Shown here piece after piece: positions 8,672-16,781 of a stretch of 64,000 nt of DNA (position 1 is the stretch's first letter; each line of letters opens with the position of its first letter). This DNA comes from Sporosarcina trichiuri (lineage in GTDB: Bacteria > Bacillota > Bacilli > Bacillales_A > Planococcaceae), in the NCBI RefSeq assembly GCF_030406775.1, contig NZ_CP129119.1:1708001-1772000 (forward strand), given 5' to 3'. The notes under the pieces are model-generated. The model had not been told where the DNA came from and searched no databases. It saw only the letters and a list, made by a program, of their open reading frames with translations. The translations under genes and the position numbers were made by a program.

Positions 8672-9556
8672 TTATTCCGTTTTCGCTTTGTAGTCTGCAA
8701 GCAGCCGTTCCATCAGGTCGAGGACGTCCGACTTCAGATCATCCCGTTCCAGTGCGAACGTCATCGTCGTTTCGATGAAACCGAGCTTCTCTCCGACGTC
8801 GAACCGGCGCCCTTCGAACGCATACCCATAGACATCCTGCTGCGTGTTCAGTTTTTCGATCGCATCGGTCAGCTGGATCTCGCCGCCTTTGCCGATCTGT
8901 TTTTCATCCAGAATGTTGAAGATTTCCGGCGTCAGCACATAGCGCCCGACAATCGCGAAGTCGGATGGCGCTTCGTCCTGGCTCGGTTTCTCGACGAAAT
9001 TGCGGACTTGCATGAGGCGGGAATCCGTCGTGACCGGGTCGATGACGCCGTACCGATGGATGTCTTCGTGCGGCACTTCCTTGACGCCGATGATGCTCGA
9101 ACCGGTCGCTTCGTACTGCTCGATCAGCTGTTTGAGCGCCGGCTTGTCACTGCGGATGATGTCGTCGCCGAGCAGCACACCGAACGGCTCGTCACCGATG
9201 AAGTTCCGCGCGCACCAGATGGCATGTCCGAGGCCGAGCGGCTCTTTCTGGCGGATATAATGGATGTCGACCGCCGCGGATTCTTTGACCTTTTCCAGCA
9301 GATCATATTTTTCCTTCTGCATGAGGTTCTCTTCCAGCTCGAGTGCATTGTCGAAATGGTCCTCGATCGCCCGTTTGCCTTTCCCTGTTACGATGATGAT
9401 GTCCTCGATACCCGATTCGATCGCTTCCTCGACGATGTACTGGATGGTCGGCATATCGACGATCGGCAGCATCTCCTTCGGCATCGCTTTGGTCGCCGGC
9501 AGGAACCGGGTGCCGAGCCCTGCCGCCGGGATGATCACTTTCTTGACTGGTTTCAT
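8672..9556 (-). CDS. galU: UTP-glucose-1-phosphate uridylyltransferase
   Basis: 294 residues, full length for bacterial GalU/GtaB. It makes UDP-glucose from UTP and glucose 1-phosphate. Seen: nucleotide-binding [20 protein letters not shown] at residues 10-29, [25 protein letters not shown] and [12 protein letters not shown]. The ribosome site GGAGAGG precedes the ATG. UDP-glucose would supply the adjacent glycosyltransferase operon and glycolipid/teichoic-acid decoration; with pgcA 3.6 kb away the window encodes both steps from glucose 6-phosphate. An extended -10 (TGCTATACT) lies about 35 bases upstream, with a GC-rich palindrome in the -35 region. Confidence 0.95.
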   Translation of the reverse strand: MKPVKKVIIPAAGLGTRFLPATKAMPKEMLPIVDMPTIQYIVEEAIESGIEDIIIVTGKGKRAIEDHFDNALELEENLMQKEKYDLLEKVKESAAVDIHYIRQKEPLGLGHAIWCARNFIGDEPFGVLLGDDIIRSDKPALKQLIEQYEATGSSIIGVKEVPHEDIHRYGVIDPVTTDSRLMQVRNFVEKPSQDEAPSDFAIVGRYVLTPEIFNILDEKQIGKGGEIQLTDAIEKLNTQQDVYGYAFEGRRFDVGEKLGFIETTMTFALERDDLKSDVLDLMERLLADYKAKTE

Positions 9557-9603
9557 GGGATCCTCTCCTGTCCTTCTTCAATAGATGCAGTATAGCACAG
9601 AAC

Positions 9604-9634
9604 GCCGGCCGGCATGCCTGATCAGCCGGCCGGC
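9604..9634. promoter_or_regulatory. Perfect GC-rich inverted repeat upstream of galU promoter
   Basis: GCCGGCCGGC occurs twice (9604-9613 and 9625-9634) around an 11-base loop. On the minus strand it sits where the -35 of the galU promoter (extended -10 at 9596-9591) should be. It may be an operator, or a structural element linked to the adjoining 21-bp array. Confidence 0.4.
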
Positions 9635-9639
9635 CTGCG

Positions 9640-9741
9640 GTGAATTGTGTCAGGCTGCCGATATATTCGGCGATTTGTCCGATACGACGCGCCAAGTGTC
9701 CGATATCTCCGGTGATCTGTCCGATACACCTCCGCCAGCAG
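9640..9741 (+). repeat. 21-bp periodic array, 4 units (TGTCCGATA family)
   Basis: The core CCGATA starts at 9658, 9679, 9700 and 9721, exactly 21 bp apart, after the family leader (AATTGTG, a short spacer, then TGCCGATA). It lies between divergent galU and the SLH-only gene, ending about 33 bp before the latter's -35 box. No CDS or ribosome site is associated. Related arrays are at 45.96-46.59 kb and 57.85-57.99 kb. Confidence 0.85.
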
Positions 9742-9773
9742 CCGGCGGATCGGACCCATGATTCCTTTGCCCC

Positions 9774-9801
9774 TTTGCACAGCCGGCAAAAACTAGTAAA
9801 C
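9774..9801 (+). promoter_or_regulatory. Promoter of the SLH-only gene
   Basis: TTGCAC (9774-9779), a 16-base spacer, then TAAACT; transcription would start about 30 bases before the TTG start codon at 9839. Confidence 0.5.
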
Positions 9802-9838
9802 TGGGGCAAAGCGACAGATTCAAAGGAGGAACACTGAT

Positions 9839-10459
9839 TTGAAAAAAAAACTGTTTACCGCTGCGGCAGCCGGCATGCTTGCATTCACACTGCAGGCGTC
9901 CGTTTCACTCGCCGCCTTCACCGATGTCGGGTCCCGCTATAAAACTGAAGTCGACTACCTCGTCAGCCACAATTATGCCCAAGGTGTCAGCAGCACCTCA
10001 TTCGGGACAAACCTGTCCATCAAACGGATCGATGCAGCTGTCATGGTCGCAAAAGCGCTCGGCTTCAGCGAATCGAGCACTCTGCCCGATGCCGGGTTCA
10101 CTGACGTGCCGAAAAACCGGGCATGGGCTGTCAATGCATTGGCAGCCCGCGGTGTCATTTCCGGGAAGACTAAGACACAATTCGGCACGTCCGATACGAT
10201 GACGCGTAACGAAATGGCGAAGGTCATCGCATCCGCATACGACCTGAAATTGTCGGTCGCCCCTCTCCCGTTCAGCGATGTGAATACGCGATTCGCCCCT
10301 TATGTCGGCGCACTCGTGGAAAACGGGATCACACAAGGGAAGTCGCCGTCCAAGTTCGGCGCAACAGACCCGATCACACGCGGAGAATTCGCAATCTTCA
10401 TCTATAAAGTCGAGGGGCTTTCGAAAATCGAGCCGCCCGAAGTGGAAGAAGTATCCTGA
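9839..10459 (+). CDS. SLH-only secreted protein (three SLH domains, no passenger)
   Basis: 206 residues from a TTG start; AAAGGAGGA ends 8 bases upstream, which decides the start. A signal peptide (MKKKLFTAAAAGMLAF, cleavage near LAA-FTD) is followed directly by three SLH domains at about 27-75, 85-135 and 140-190, very similar to those of the S-layer protein at 515 (FTDVGSRYKTEVDYL, KRIDAAVMVAKAL, ITRGEFAIFIYKVE). The protein ends about 14 residues after the third domain, with EPPEVEEVS. Known SLH proteins usually carry an enzyme or lattice domain; here nothing is attached. It could occupy wall-polymer sites beside the S-layer, or be a remnant of a duplicated S-layer gene, although nothing looks broken. 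Confidence 0.88.
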   Translation: MKKKLFTAAAAGMLAFTLQASVSLAAFTDVGSRYKTEVDYLVSHNYAQGVSSTSFGTNLSIKRIDAAVMVAKALGFSESSTLPDAGFTDVPKNRAWAVNALAARGVISGKTKTQFGTSDTMTRNEMAKVIASAYDLKLSVAPLPFSDVNTRFAPYVGALVENGITQGKSPSKFGATDPITRGEFAIFIYKVEGLSKIEPPEVEEVS

Positions 10460-10610
10460 GTAACCTTACAAAAAATAAGCCGGAAGACATACTTGCTCTC
10501 ACTTGAAAAAAAGTTATCGAATGTGTTTGTGTTCTCTTGAAAGTGTGGTAAGATAGTAAGTGTAGGTAAACCCTGTTTTATCGAATATAGCACGAATTGT
10601 TGAGGCCGAA

Positions 10611-10648
10611 AAAAAGCCTGGAGACCCCCTGTGTCTCCAGGCTTTTTT
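10611..10648 (+). terminator. Strong terminator, 150 nt after the SLH-only gene
   Basis: A perfect stem (AAAAAGCCTGGAGAC with GTCTCCAGGCTTTTT) has a 7-base loop and ends in T residues. A possible promoter (TTGTGT, 16 bases, TAAGAT near 10550) lies between the SLH stop codon and this hairpin, so it may end either the mRNA or an independent short RNA of about 90 nt. Confidence 0.85.
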
Positions 10649-10741
10649 ATGTTTTCCACTGGTTTAGATTGGAAGTCCTATTCCCTTATCCGACCAATTT
10701 CACGTATACTTGACGCATACCAACAAGTAAGGAGTTTTTCC

Positions 10742-13264
10742 ATGTCATTCAAACGCACCCTGCTGTCGGGCATTGCGGCCGTCGCACTGTTCAGCTCTGC
10801 CCTGCTGCCAGCGGCGGACGCGGCGTCCGTGTCACAAGGGGTCTATCACACGAAGCAGGCAGTCAAGGTCAACGGCTATCCACAGACCATCAACCAGCTG
10901 AATGTTAATATGGCCAAGCCATACACCACCGTCGAGATCGGTCTGAACAACCCATTCCACAAACTGGCCACGGTCAACTCACTCGCCACCGCCCACACGC
11001 AGATCAACCATCATGTCGTCGGGGCAGTCAATGCATCCCTGTTCCATTTCAAGAACGGCTATCCGAGTTACCTGCTTATGAACGATGGCATCATCCAGCA
11101 TATCGGCGCGGTATCCACCAACTATAATGATTTCATGAAGACACCAGCTGCGTTCGGCGTGACGAACGGCAACCGGGGGAAAATCGGGAAATTCGCCTTG
11201 TCTCCGACAATCGAACATAACGGCAAGTCTGTCACCATGACGTCTTTCAATCGGGTACGAAATGATAATGAAAGCATCCTCTTCACATCGACCTGGCCGT
11301 ATGCGACTACCCGGACGAACGGAACCGGTCTCGAAGTCGTCGTGACGACAACCAAGTCAGTCGAAGGCGGCTTTGCGCTCGGTGAGAAAGTGACCGGTAC
11401 CGTCACCGCCATCCGTCCGCACGGCAAAAAGGACCCTGCTGCAGTCCCGGCAAATGGAAAAGGGTATGTCCTCTCCGCGCAAGGGACGGAAGCGGCCAAG
11501 ATCCGGGATATCAAGATGGGCGATAAAGTATCCATCTCCTACTCGGTCGATGATGCCTGGAAAGATGCACGGTACATGCTCGCCTCAGGCCCGCTCCTCG
11601 TCCAGAACGGGAAAGTCGATATGACCATCGATCCGAATAGCCTGAAGGCGAAACAGCGCACCGCCCGTACGGCAGTCGCAACCGACAAGACCGGCCAGTA
11701 TGTCTACCTCGTCACAGCCGATTCGGGAGTACGCGGCAAGAGTTCCGGCATGACGATGGCGGAGTTCGCCAACCACTTGGTTTCGATCGGCGCCTATAAC
11801 GCCTTGAACCTGGATGGCGGCGGTTCGACGACGATGGTGACCCGGAAACCGGGCAACGTCTATCCGACGCTTGCCAACCGTCCGTCCGGCTCCATCGATC
11901 GTTCCGTCAGCGCCATCCTGGAAGCGGTCAGTACGGCACCGTATGACAAAGCGGCCACGATGACTGCAAGCCAGGCGGAACCCGGACAAGTCGGCATCGG
12001 CGCATCCGTCGGGTTCAAAGTGAACGCAGCACTCGATCAATATTTAAACGTCGTCCGCAGCATTGATCAGAAAAAAGTGGAACTTCTCGCTGTCTCGAAC
12101 GGCATCGGCCGAATTGAGAACAACCGGTTCATCGGCGAAAAAGCCGGCAAAGGCTCTGTCAGAGTAGGCTATGAGAATGCTGTGACGGATGTCCCCGTGA
12201 CAGTTACGGATTCCATCGATGACATCGACCTGTCGCCGTCCGTCCTCATGCTCGGGACTGGAGAATCGATTGAACTGAAAGCGTCCGGCAAGTCGAAGGA
12301 CCAGGCCGTCATCTTCAATCCGGACGCCATTTCCCTGATGGCTTCCGGCGGCATCGGCACACTGGATGGGAAGGTATTCACAGCAGGGGCGAAAGAAGGC
12401 ACCGGAACCATCACCGCCACATACGGACGTACGAAAAAAACCGTACAGGTGACAGTGACCGATCAGCCTGTCTCGCTCAGCTCGTTTGAATCGGACGCAG
12501 GTCTCAAGGCGACCGGCATTCGTGCCGAAGCTTCACTTGCTGCCGAAAAGTCGATCCAGGCCCGTGACGGCAAAGCGTCCGTACGCCTGAGCTACGATTT
12601 CATCGCCAATAAGGAGGGCATCTCCGCCGCCTATCTGAACTTCACTGGCGGCTTGCCTCTCGCATCCAAGCCGAAGGAACTCGGCGTCTGGGTCTATGGC
12701 GACGGCAATAAGCACTGGCTCCGCGGCTCGCTCCGGGACGGTAATGGCAAGGAAACCGTCGTCAACTTCACCGCTGAAGACGGACAGGACTGGACAGGAT
12801 GGAAGTACGTCACAGCCGCCATCCCTGCATCCGCTCCGGCTCCGCTGACACTCGATAAGATCTACCTGGCGGAACGGTCATCGGCGAAGAAGGACAAAGG
12901 GTTCCTGCTGTTCGATCAGCTGCAGGCACGGTATTCATCCAAGCCGCATCAGGAACGCGCCTTCCAGCCGTCCGCTTCCGCACGGGCAGAACGTCAGGAT
13001 AAGACATTCACCGTGAAATTCACCCAGGCGATGGACCCGGCCTATCTGACAGACCGATATGTTTATGTGGAAGATGAATTCGGTGCACGCCAGACGGTTA
13101 CCGTCACCCCAGCCGCTTCGGATGCGCGCAAAGTGACCATCCAGGCGCCGGCAGCCGGCTATGCGAAAAGCAAAAACTACCGTCTTGTCGTCACCCACTT
13201 TGCGAAGAACAAGCAAGGGGTCACCATGGTGAAAGACAGCATCACCGAATTCAAGGTGAACTGA
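10742..13264 (+). CDS. Secreted phosphodiester glycosidase family protein
   Basis: 840 residues. ATG at 10742 is chosen because AAGGAG lies 9 bases before it and a signal peptide follows at once (MSFKRTLLSGIAAVALF ... ADAA); the frame extends 37 codons upstream with no such features. The first about 400 residues form an NAGPA/DUF2233-type phosphodiester glycosidase domain, with the signature NLDGGGSTTMV near residue 360 and ASGPLLVQNGK. The remainder has bacterial Ig-like segments (VTDSIDDIDLSPSVLMLGTG) and a C-terminal beta domain. The human enzyme uncovers N-acetylglucosamine from a phosphodiester; bacterial homologues are extracellular and thought to act on wall polymers or exopolysaccharide. 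Substrate unknown. Monocistronic, with a terminator. Confidence 0.82.
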   Translation: MSFKRTLLSGIAAVALFSSALLPAADAASVSQGVYHTKQAVKVNGYPQTINQLNVNMAKPYTTVEIGLNNPFHKLATVNSLATAHTQINHHVVGAVNASLFHFKNGYPSYLLMNDGIIQHIGAVSTNYNDFMKTPAAFGVTNGNRGKIGKFALSPTIEHNGKSVTMTSFNRVRNDNESILFTSTWPYATTRTNGTGLEVVVTTTKSVEGGFALGEKVTGTVTAIRPHGKKDPAAVPANGKGYVLSAQGTEAAKIRDIKMGDKVSISYSVDDAWKDARYMLASGPLLVQNGKVDMTIDPNSLKAKQRTARTAVATDKTGQYVYLVTADSGVRGKSSGMTMAEFANHLVSIGAYNALNLDGGGSTTMVTRKPGNVYPTLANRPSGSIDRSVSAILEAVSTAPYDKAATMTASQAEPGQVGIGASVGFKVNAALDQYLNVVRSIDQKKVELLAVSNGIGRIENNRFIGEKAGKGSVRVGYENAVTDVPVTVTDSIDDIDLSPSVLMLGTGESIELKASGKSKDQAVIFNPDAISLMASGGIGTLDGKVFTAGAKEGTGTITATYGRTKKTVQVTVTDQPVSLSSFESDAGLKATGIRAEASLAAEKSIQARDGKASVRLSYDFIANKEGISAAYLNFTGGLPLASKPKELGVWVYGDGNKHWLRGSLRDGNGKETVVNFTAEDGQDWTGWKYVTAAIPASAPAPLTLDKIYLAERSSAKKDKGFLLFDQLQARYSSKPHQERAFQPSASARAERQDKTFTVKFTQAMDPAYLTDRYVYVEDEFGARQTVTVTPAASDARKVTIQAPAAGYAKSKNYRLVVTHFAKNKQGVTMVKDSITEFKVN

Positions 13265-13269
13265 CCGAG

Positions 13270-13298
13270 CCCTGCAGCTTCCCGGCTGCAGGGTTTTC
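13270..13298 (+). terminator. Terminator of the phosphodiester glycosidase gene
   Basis: CCCTGCAGC/GCTGCAGGG stem with a 6-base loop and TTTT tail, 5 bases after the stop codon. Confidence 0.85.
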
Positions 13299-13370
13299 AT
13301 CTGCCGGAAAGCGCCTTTCTGCCAACATATGCTACAATAGGGGAATGAAATTGTCCGGAGGTGCCTACCT

Positions 13371-15224
13371 GTGAAACTGAAATTCGATAGTAAGTCGTTC
13401 CTCGCAATGGGGTTCACCGTCATCTGGTTCCCGCTTCTCGTGATCGCAGTTGAAACGTTCCTGCTCGGTTCCTTCGAAGAAGCGACGGTGTGGGCACAGG
13501 AGCGGACGACCGCCTACCTGCTCAACGTCCTCATCGTCTATGCCCTGTTCCTGCTGCTGATGGGGATCATCAACCGGTTCGTCATCAGTTTTCTGCTGGC
13601 GAACATTATCGCCATCCTGCTGGCGGTATTCAGCTACTTCAAGTTCAGTTTTCTCGGAGAGAACCTGTATCCGTGGGATCTGCTGCTGTATAACAATGTA
13701 CTCAACCTGCTGCCGAACATTTACAAGCAGGCGAATGTCGGCGTGGCACTGGCGGGTATCGTCATCGTGCTGCTTGTATTGGTCGGACTCTTCATCTATA
13801 TGCTGAAGAGGCGGCCGAAGCCGATCATGCGCCTGCCGTGGTGGGTGCGGCTTGTATTCACTGCACTCGGCGCCGTCTGCCTGGCAGCGTTCGTCTTCTA
13901 CCGGACATTCCCCGGCATGGACCAGCTCATGAAGGAAGCTGATATGTCGAACATCACGTTCAACCAGGAACGGAATTACAAGCAGAACGGCTTCTACGGC
14001 GCCTTCATGCTCAATATGCAGAGTGCCATCGTCCTGGCGCCGAGCGGCTACAGCAAGTCGGGCATCGAGTCGATCGTGAAGGAACTGAAGAAAGAAACGG
14101 CCGATCAGACAGATGCTTCCGGCAAGAAGCCGAACATCATCTTTGTCATGAACGAATCGTTCTGGGATCCGACATTGCTGGAGAAGATCCAGTTCGTTCC
14201 TGATCCGATGCCGTTCATCCGCGATCATCAGACCGGCTGGCTGCTGTCCCCGACGTTCGGCGGCGGTACAAGCAATGTCGAGTTCGAAGTGCTCACCGGC
14301 TTCTCGAACAATTTCCTGCCTGTCGGATCCGTTCCGTACCAGCAGTATGTGAAAGAAGACCAGCCCGCGGCCATGCCGAACTACTTGAAAGGCCTCGGCT
14401 ACAATACACTTGCGATCCATCCCTATGCGAAGTGGTTCTGGAACCGCGAGACCGTCTACCAGCATTTCGGGTTCGATGAATTCCTCGATGACAAATCGTT
14501 CAAGGATCCGATCTACAAGGGTCCGTTCATCTCCGATGAGCAGGTGACGAAGACGATCATCGAGCGGACGGAACAGTCGGATGATCCGATGTTCATTTAT
14601 GCTGTGACGATGCAGAACCATACCGGCTATGCGGAGGATAAATATGACAAGTTCGATGTGAAGACGACAGTCCCTGAAGGTATCGATGATGTCTACAACA
14701 TCCTGCTGCGCTCCTATACGCAAGGCGTGTACGATGCCGACAAGGCGCTCGAGGAGCTGCTCGAGCATTTCAAGGATTCGGATGAACCGACCGTCGTCGC
14801 CTTCTTCGGAGACCACCTGCCGGCCATCGGTCAGGATTACCGTCTGTATAAAGTCGCTGATTTCGTTCCGCGGGGCGCCGGTGAAAGTCAATGGGGGCTT
14901 GAGGATTTCGAGAAGACCCGGTCGACACCGCTCCTGCTGTGGAATAACTTTGACGCGCCGATCCCGGACATCGATCACTTGAGTCCGAACCAGCTCGGCC
15001 CGGCCGTGTTCGACATGGCGGGAATCCGGAAGCCGCTCTATTACGGCCTGCTCGAGCAGTTCAGGGACAAGCTCCCTGCGTTCACCCGTGAGCTGAAGAT
15101 CGACGCTGACGGCGGCCTCCATCGGGACACGCCGGATAAGGCGAAGAAACTGAGCAAAGAGTATCAGCTGCTGCAGTATGACCTGCTATTCGGCAAACGG
15201 TACGGTGAAGATGCTGTTAAGTGA
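13371..15224 (+). CDS. LTA synthase family membrane sulfatase-fold enzyme
   Basis: 617 residues from a GTG start with GGAGGTG 7 bases upstream. About five N-terminal membrane helices (to about residue 170) are followed by an extracytoplasmic sulfatase/alkaline-phosphatase-fold domain. Seen: NESFWD (E262), the nucleophile in FGGGTSNVEFEVLTG (T300, the same number as S. aureus LtaS), HPYAKWFWNR, FIYAVTMQNHTGY and the metal motif FFGDHLP near 480. LTA synthases transfer glycerol phosphate from phosphatidylglycerol onto a glycolipid or growing chain. Bacillales carry several paralogues (LtaS, YfnI, YqgS, YvgJ); which one this is cannot be read from sequence alone. The longer, hydrophobic N terminus and distant sequence argue against calling it ltaS outright. 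Confidence 0.88.
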   Translation: MKLKFDSKSFLAMGFTVIWFPLLVIAVETFLLGSFEEATVWAQERTTAYLLNVLIVYALFLLLMGIINRFVISFLLANIIAILLAVFSYFKFSFLGENLYPWDLLLYNNVLNLLPNIYKQANVGVALAGIVIVLLVLVGLFIYMLKRRPKPIMRLPWWVRLVFTALGAVCLAAFVFYRTFPGMDQLMKEADMSNITFNQERNYKQNGFYGAFMLNMQSAIVLAPSGYSKSGIESIVKELKKETADQTDASGKKPNIIFVMNESFWDPTLLEKIQFVPDPMPFIRDHQTGWLLSPTFGGGTSNVEFEVLTGFSNNFLPVGSVPYQQYVKEDQPAAMPNYLKGLGYNTLAIHPYAKWFWNRETVYQHFGFDEFLDDKSFKDPIYKGPFISDEQVTKTIIERTEQSDDPMFIYAVTMQNHTGYAEDKYDKFDVKTTVPEGIDDVYNILLRSYTQGVYDADKALEELLEHFKDSDEPTVVAFFGDHLPAIGQDYRLYKVADFVPRGAGESQWGLEDFEKTRSTPLLLWNNFDAPIPDIDHLSPNQLGPAVFDMAGIRKPLYYGLLEQFRDKLPAFTRELKIDADGGLHRDTPDKAKKLSKEYQLLQYDLLFGKRYGEDAVK

Positions 15225-15229
15225 ATCGG

Positions 15230-15275
15230 AAAAGCCGCTGCGCACCTGGAAATCCAGGGTGCAGCGGCTTTTTTG
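15230..15275 (+). terminator. Terminator of the LTA synthase-like gene
   Basis: AAAAGCCGCTGC and GCAGCGGCTTTT close a long stem with an inner CACCTGG/CCAGGGTG helix, followed by six T. Confidence 0.9.
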
Positions 15276-15310
15276 GATGGGAAGCATCAGCTGATCGGTG
15301 ACTCGGCTCG

Positions 15311-15480
15311 AGGTTTATGAGCGCTATTTGGGTTTTATGATCACTTTTGAGGATTTATGATCACTTCTCTGGGTTTATGATCACTTCTCCGGTTTTATGA
15401 TCACTTTCAGGTTTTTATGATCACTTCCAGAAATTTATGATCACATTCCAGTTTTTATGATCACTTCCGCAAACCTATGT
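15311..15480 (+). repeat. 20-bp periodic array, 9 units (TTTATGATCAC family)
   Basis: TATGA recurs at 15316, 15336, 15356, 15376, 15396, 15416, 15436 and 15456, with a degenerate TATGT at 15476: an exact 20-bp period. Most units read TTTATGATCACTT; the first is TTTATGAGCG. A 20-bp period cannot keep a reading frame, so it is not coding. It lies after the terminator of the + strand gene and before the convergent SLH gene. Confidence 0.9.
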
Positions 15481-15510
15481 CCCCTTTCCAGCATACTCTC
15501 CCCCCAGAAA

Positions 15511-15600
15511 ATGCTTCGCTTAAGCGGAGCACACCAATCAGATCTTTTCGGCTTGTCAAACCCTTACTTGCGCGGCATGCGCCGGCTGGGTGCATGCCGC
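15511..15600. other. Two hairpins between the 20-bp array and the SLH gene
   Basis: GCTTCGCT/AGCGGAGC at 15513-15530 is followed on the minus strand by ATTTTC, a weak terminator for the SLH gene ending at 15622. A second stem (GCGGCATGC/GCATGCCGC, about 15572-15600) has no T run. Confidence 0.4.
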
Positions 15601-15621
15601 CCGCCGCGTACAGGGAGACTC

Positions 15622-16689
15622 TCACTTCACCGCCTTCAGCACGGAGACGATGTGACCGTTCTTATCCACGACCTTGATGAGACCGACACCTTTGACATAG
15701 TAATTCTTATATCCGGTGGACGTGGTGACTTCCACGGCATTTGCGAGCGTCCGATATGGCGTGTCCACTGTCTTGTGGACTGCCGTGTACGTACTCTTCT
15801 CCTGATAGTAGCTCCACGACTTGCCGGTTTCGATCGGATACAGCAGTTCGATGTAATAATCCGACTGCAGCAGGCCGGTCGCGAAGCCCTGGTAGCTTTC
15901 ATCTTCCACGAAGTATTCCGTCCCGCCGGTCCTGACGTCCTTCTCCTGCCAGACGAACCCGAGACGGGAGCCGTTGACTTTTGTGCTGCTATTCACATAG
16001 GACAGGAGGCGGTCGCCGTTCGGCCCGGTGTATGTGTATTGCTTGGTTTTGTCATGGGCGAAGCTGTCCGCGATGGCGGCACGCTGCTTAAACTCAGCGG
16101 ACAGGCCGCGGGCGAGGAATGCGGAGAACTGTTCCCGCGAGACGTTTCCCGTCGGCTTGAACGTGCCGTCCGGATAACCAGCTGTAATACCGGCTGCTGA
16201 AATCTTGCGGATCGACTCGGATGCCCGCATGTTCGGTCCGACGTCCGAGAACAGGAAGCGCGAGGTGAACTGCAGGTCGAATGCCCGGTCCACGATTGCG
16301 GCCATATCGCCTCGGGAGATGAACGCATCCGGCCGGTATGTGCCGTCCGGATAGCCGCTCAGGATCCCTTCTGTCACCGCTCCGGCGATATAGCCGCTCG
16401 CAGACTGGTTTTTACCTACATCCTTGAAATTCGTCGCGCGTTTCGTCCCGTCCATCTTCAGCATGCGCCCGATGAATATGGCAGCTTCTGCACGGGTGAC
16501 ATCCTTTTTCGGCATGAACTTGCCGTTTGGATAGCCCGAGATGACGGATTGGGAGACGAGATATTGGACTTCATCGTGGAATCGGCTGGATTTTGGGACG
16601 TCCGGGAAACTGACGGCCGCGGCGGCAGGCTGCACAGCGAGCCCAGCCGACAGCGTAATAGCAGCTGCGAACATGGCGATACGTTTCAT
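15622..16689 (-). CDS. SLH-domain wall protein with unknown C-terminal domain (paralogue 1)
   Basis: 355 residues. The ATG has AGAGGAG upstream and starts a signal peptide (MKRIAMFAAAITLSAGLAVQ ... AAAA). Three SLH domains follow (about 27-75, 88-138, 148-195; VSFPDVPKSSRFHDEVQYL, ISGYPNGKFMPKKDVTRAEA, GYPDGTFKPTGNVSREQFSA). These are of the classical FPDVP type and differ from those of the S-layer protein. The C-terminal about 150 residues form a beta-rich domain ending YKNYYVKGVGLIKVVDKNGH, shared with the neighbouring paralogue; I do not recognise it. It is probably attached to the wall polymer through the SLH trio. Confidence 0.85.
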   Translation of the reverse strand: MKRIAMFAAAITLSAGLAVQPAAAAVSFPDVPKSSRFHDEVQYLVSQSVISGYPNGKFMPKKDVTRAEAAIFIGRMLKMDGTKRATNFKDVGKNQSASGYIAGAVTEGILSGYPDGTYRPDAFISRGDMAAIVDRAFDLQFTSRFLFSDVGPNMRASESIRKISAAGITAGYPDGTFKPTGNVSREQFSAFLARGLSAEFKQRAAIADSFAHDKTKQYTYTGPNGDRLLSYVNSSTKVNGSRLGFVWQEKDVRTGGTEYFVEDESYQGFATGLLQSDYYIELLYPIETGKSWSYYQEKSTYTAVHKTVDTPYRTLANAVEVTTSTGYKNYYVKGVGLIKVVDKNGHIVSVLKAVK

Positions 16690-16746
16690 GCAATCACTCC
16701 TCTGTTTCTATCATGTCCCCAGTATATCAAATTCACGAAGACATGG

Positions 16747-16778
16747 AAAAAGCGCCGAATGATTGCTTCGGCGCTTTT
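16747..16778 (-). terminator. Terminator of SLH paralogue 2
   Basis: AAAAGCGCCGAA/TTCGGCGCTTTT with a 7-base loop, symmetric, placed just beyond the stop at 16782. Confidence 0.82.
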
Positions 16779-16781
16779 GGC

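Noticed and set aside
13365..15122. 585-codon antisense frame opposite the LTA synthase-like gene
   Set aside because: Same reasoning; the + strand protein has catalytic T300 and metal motifs.
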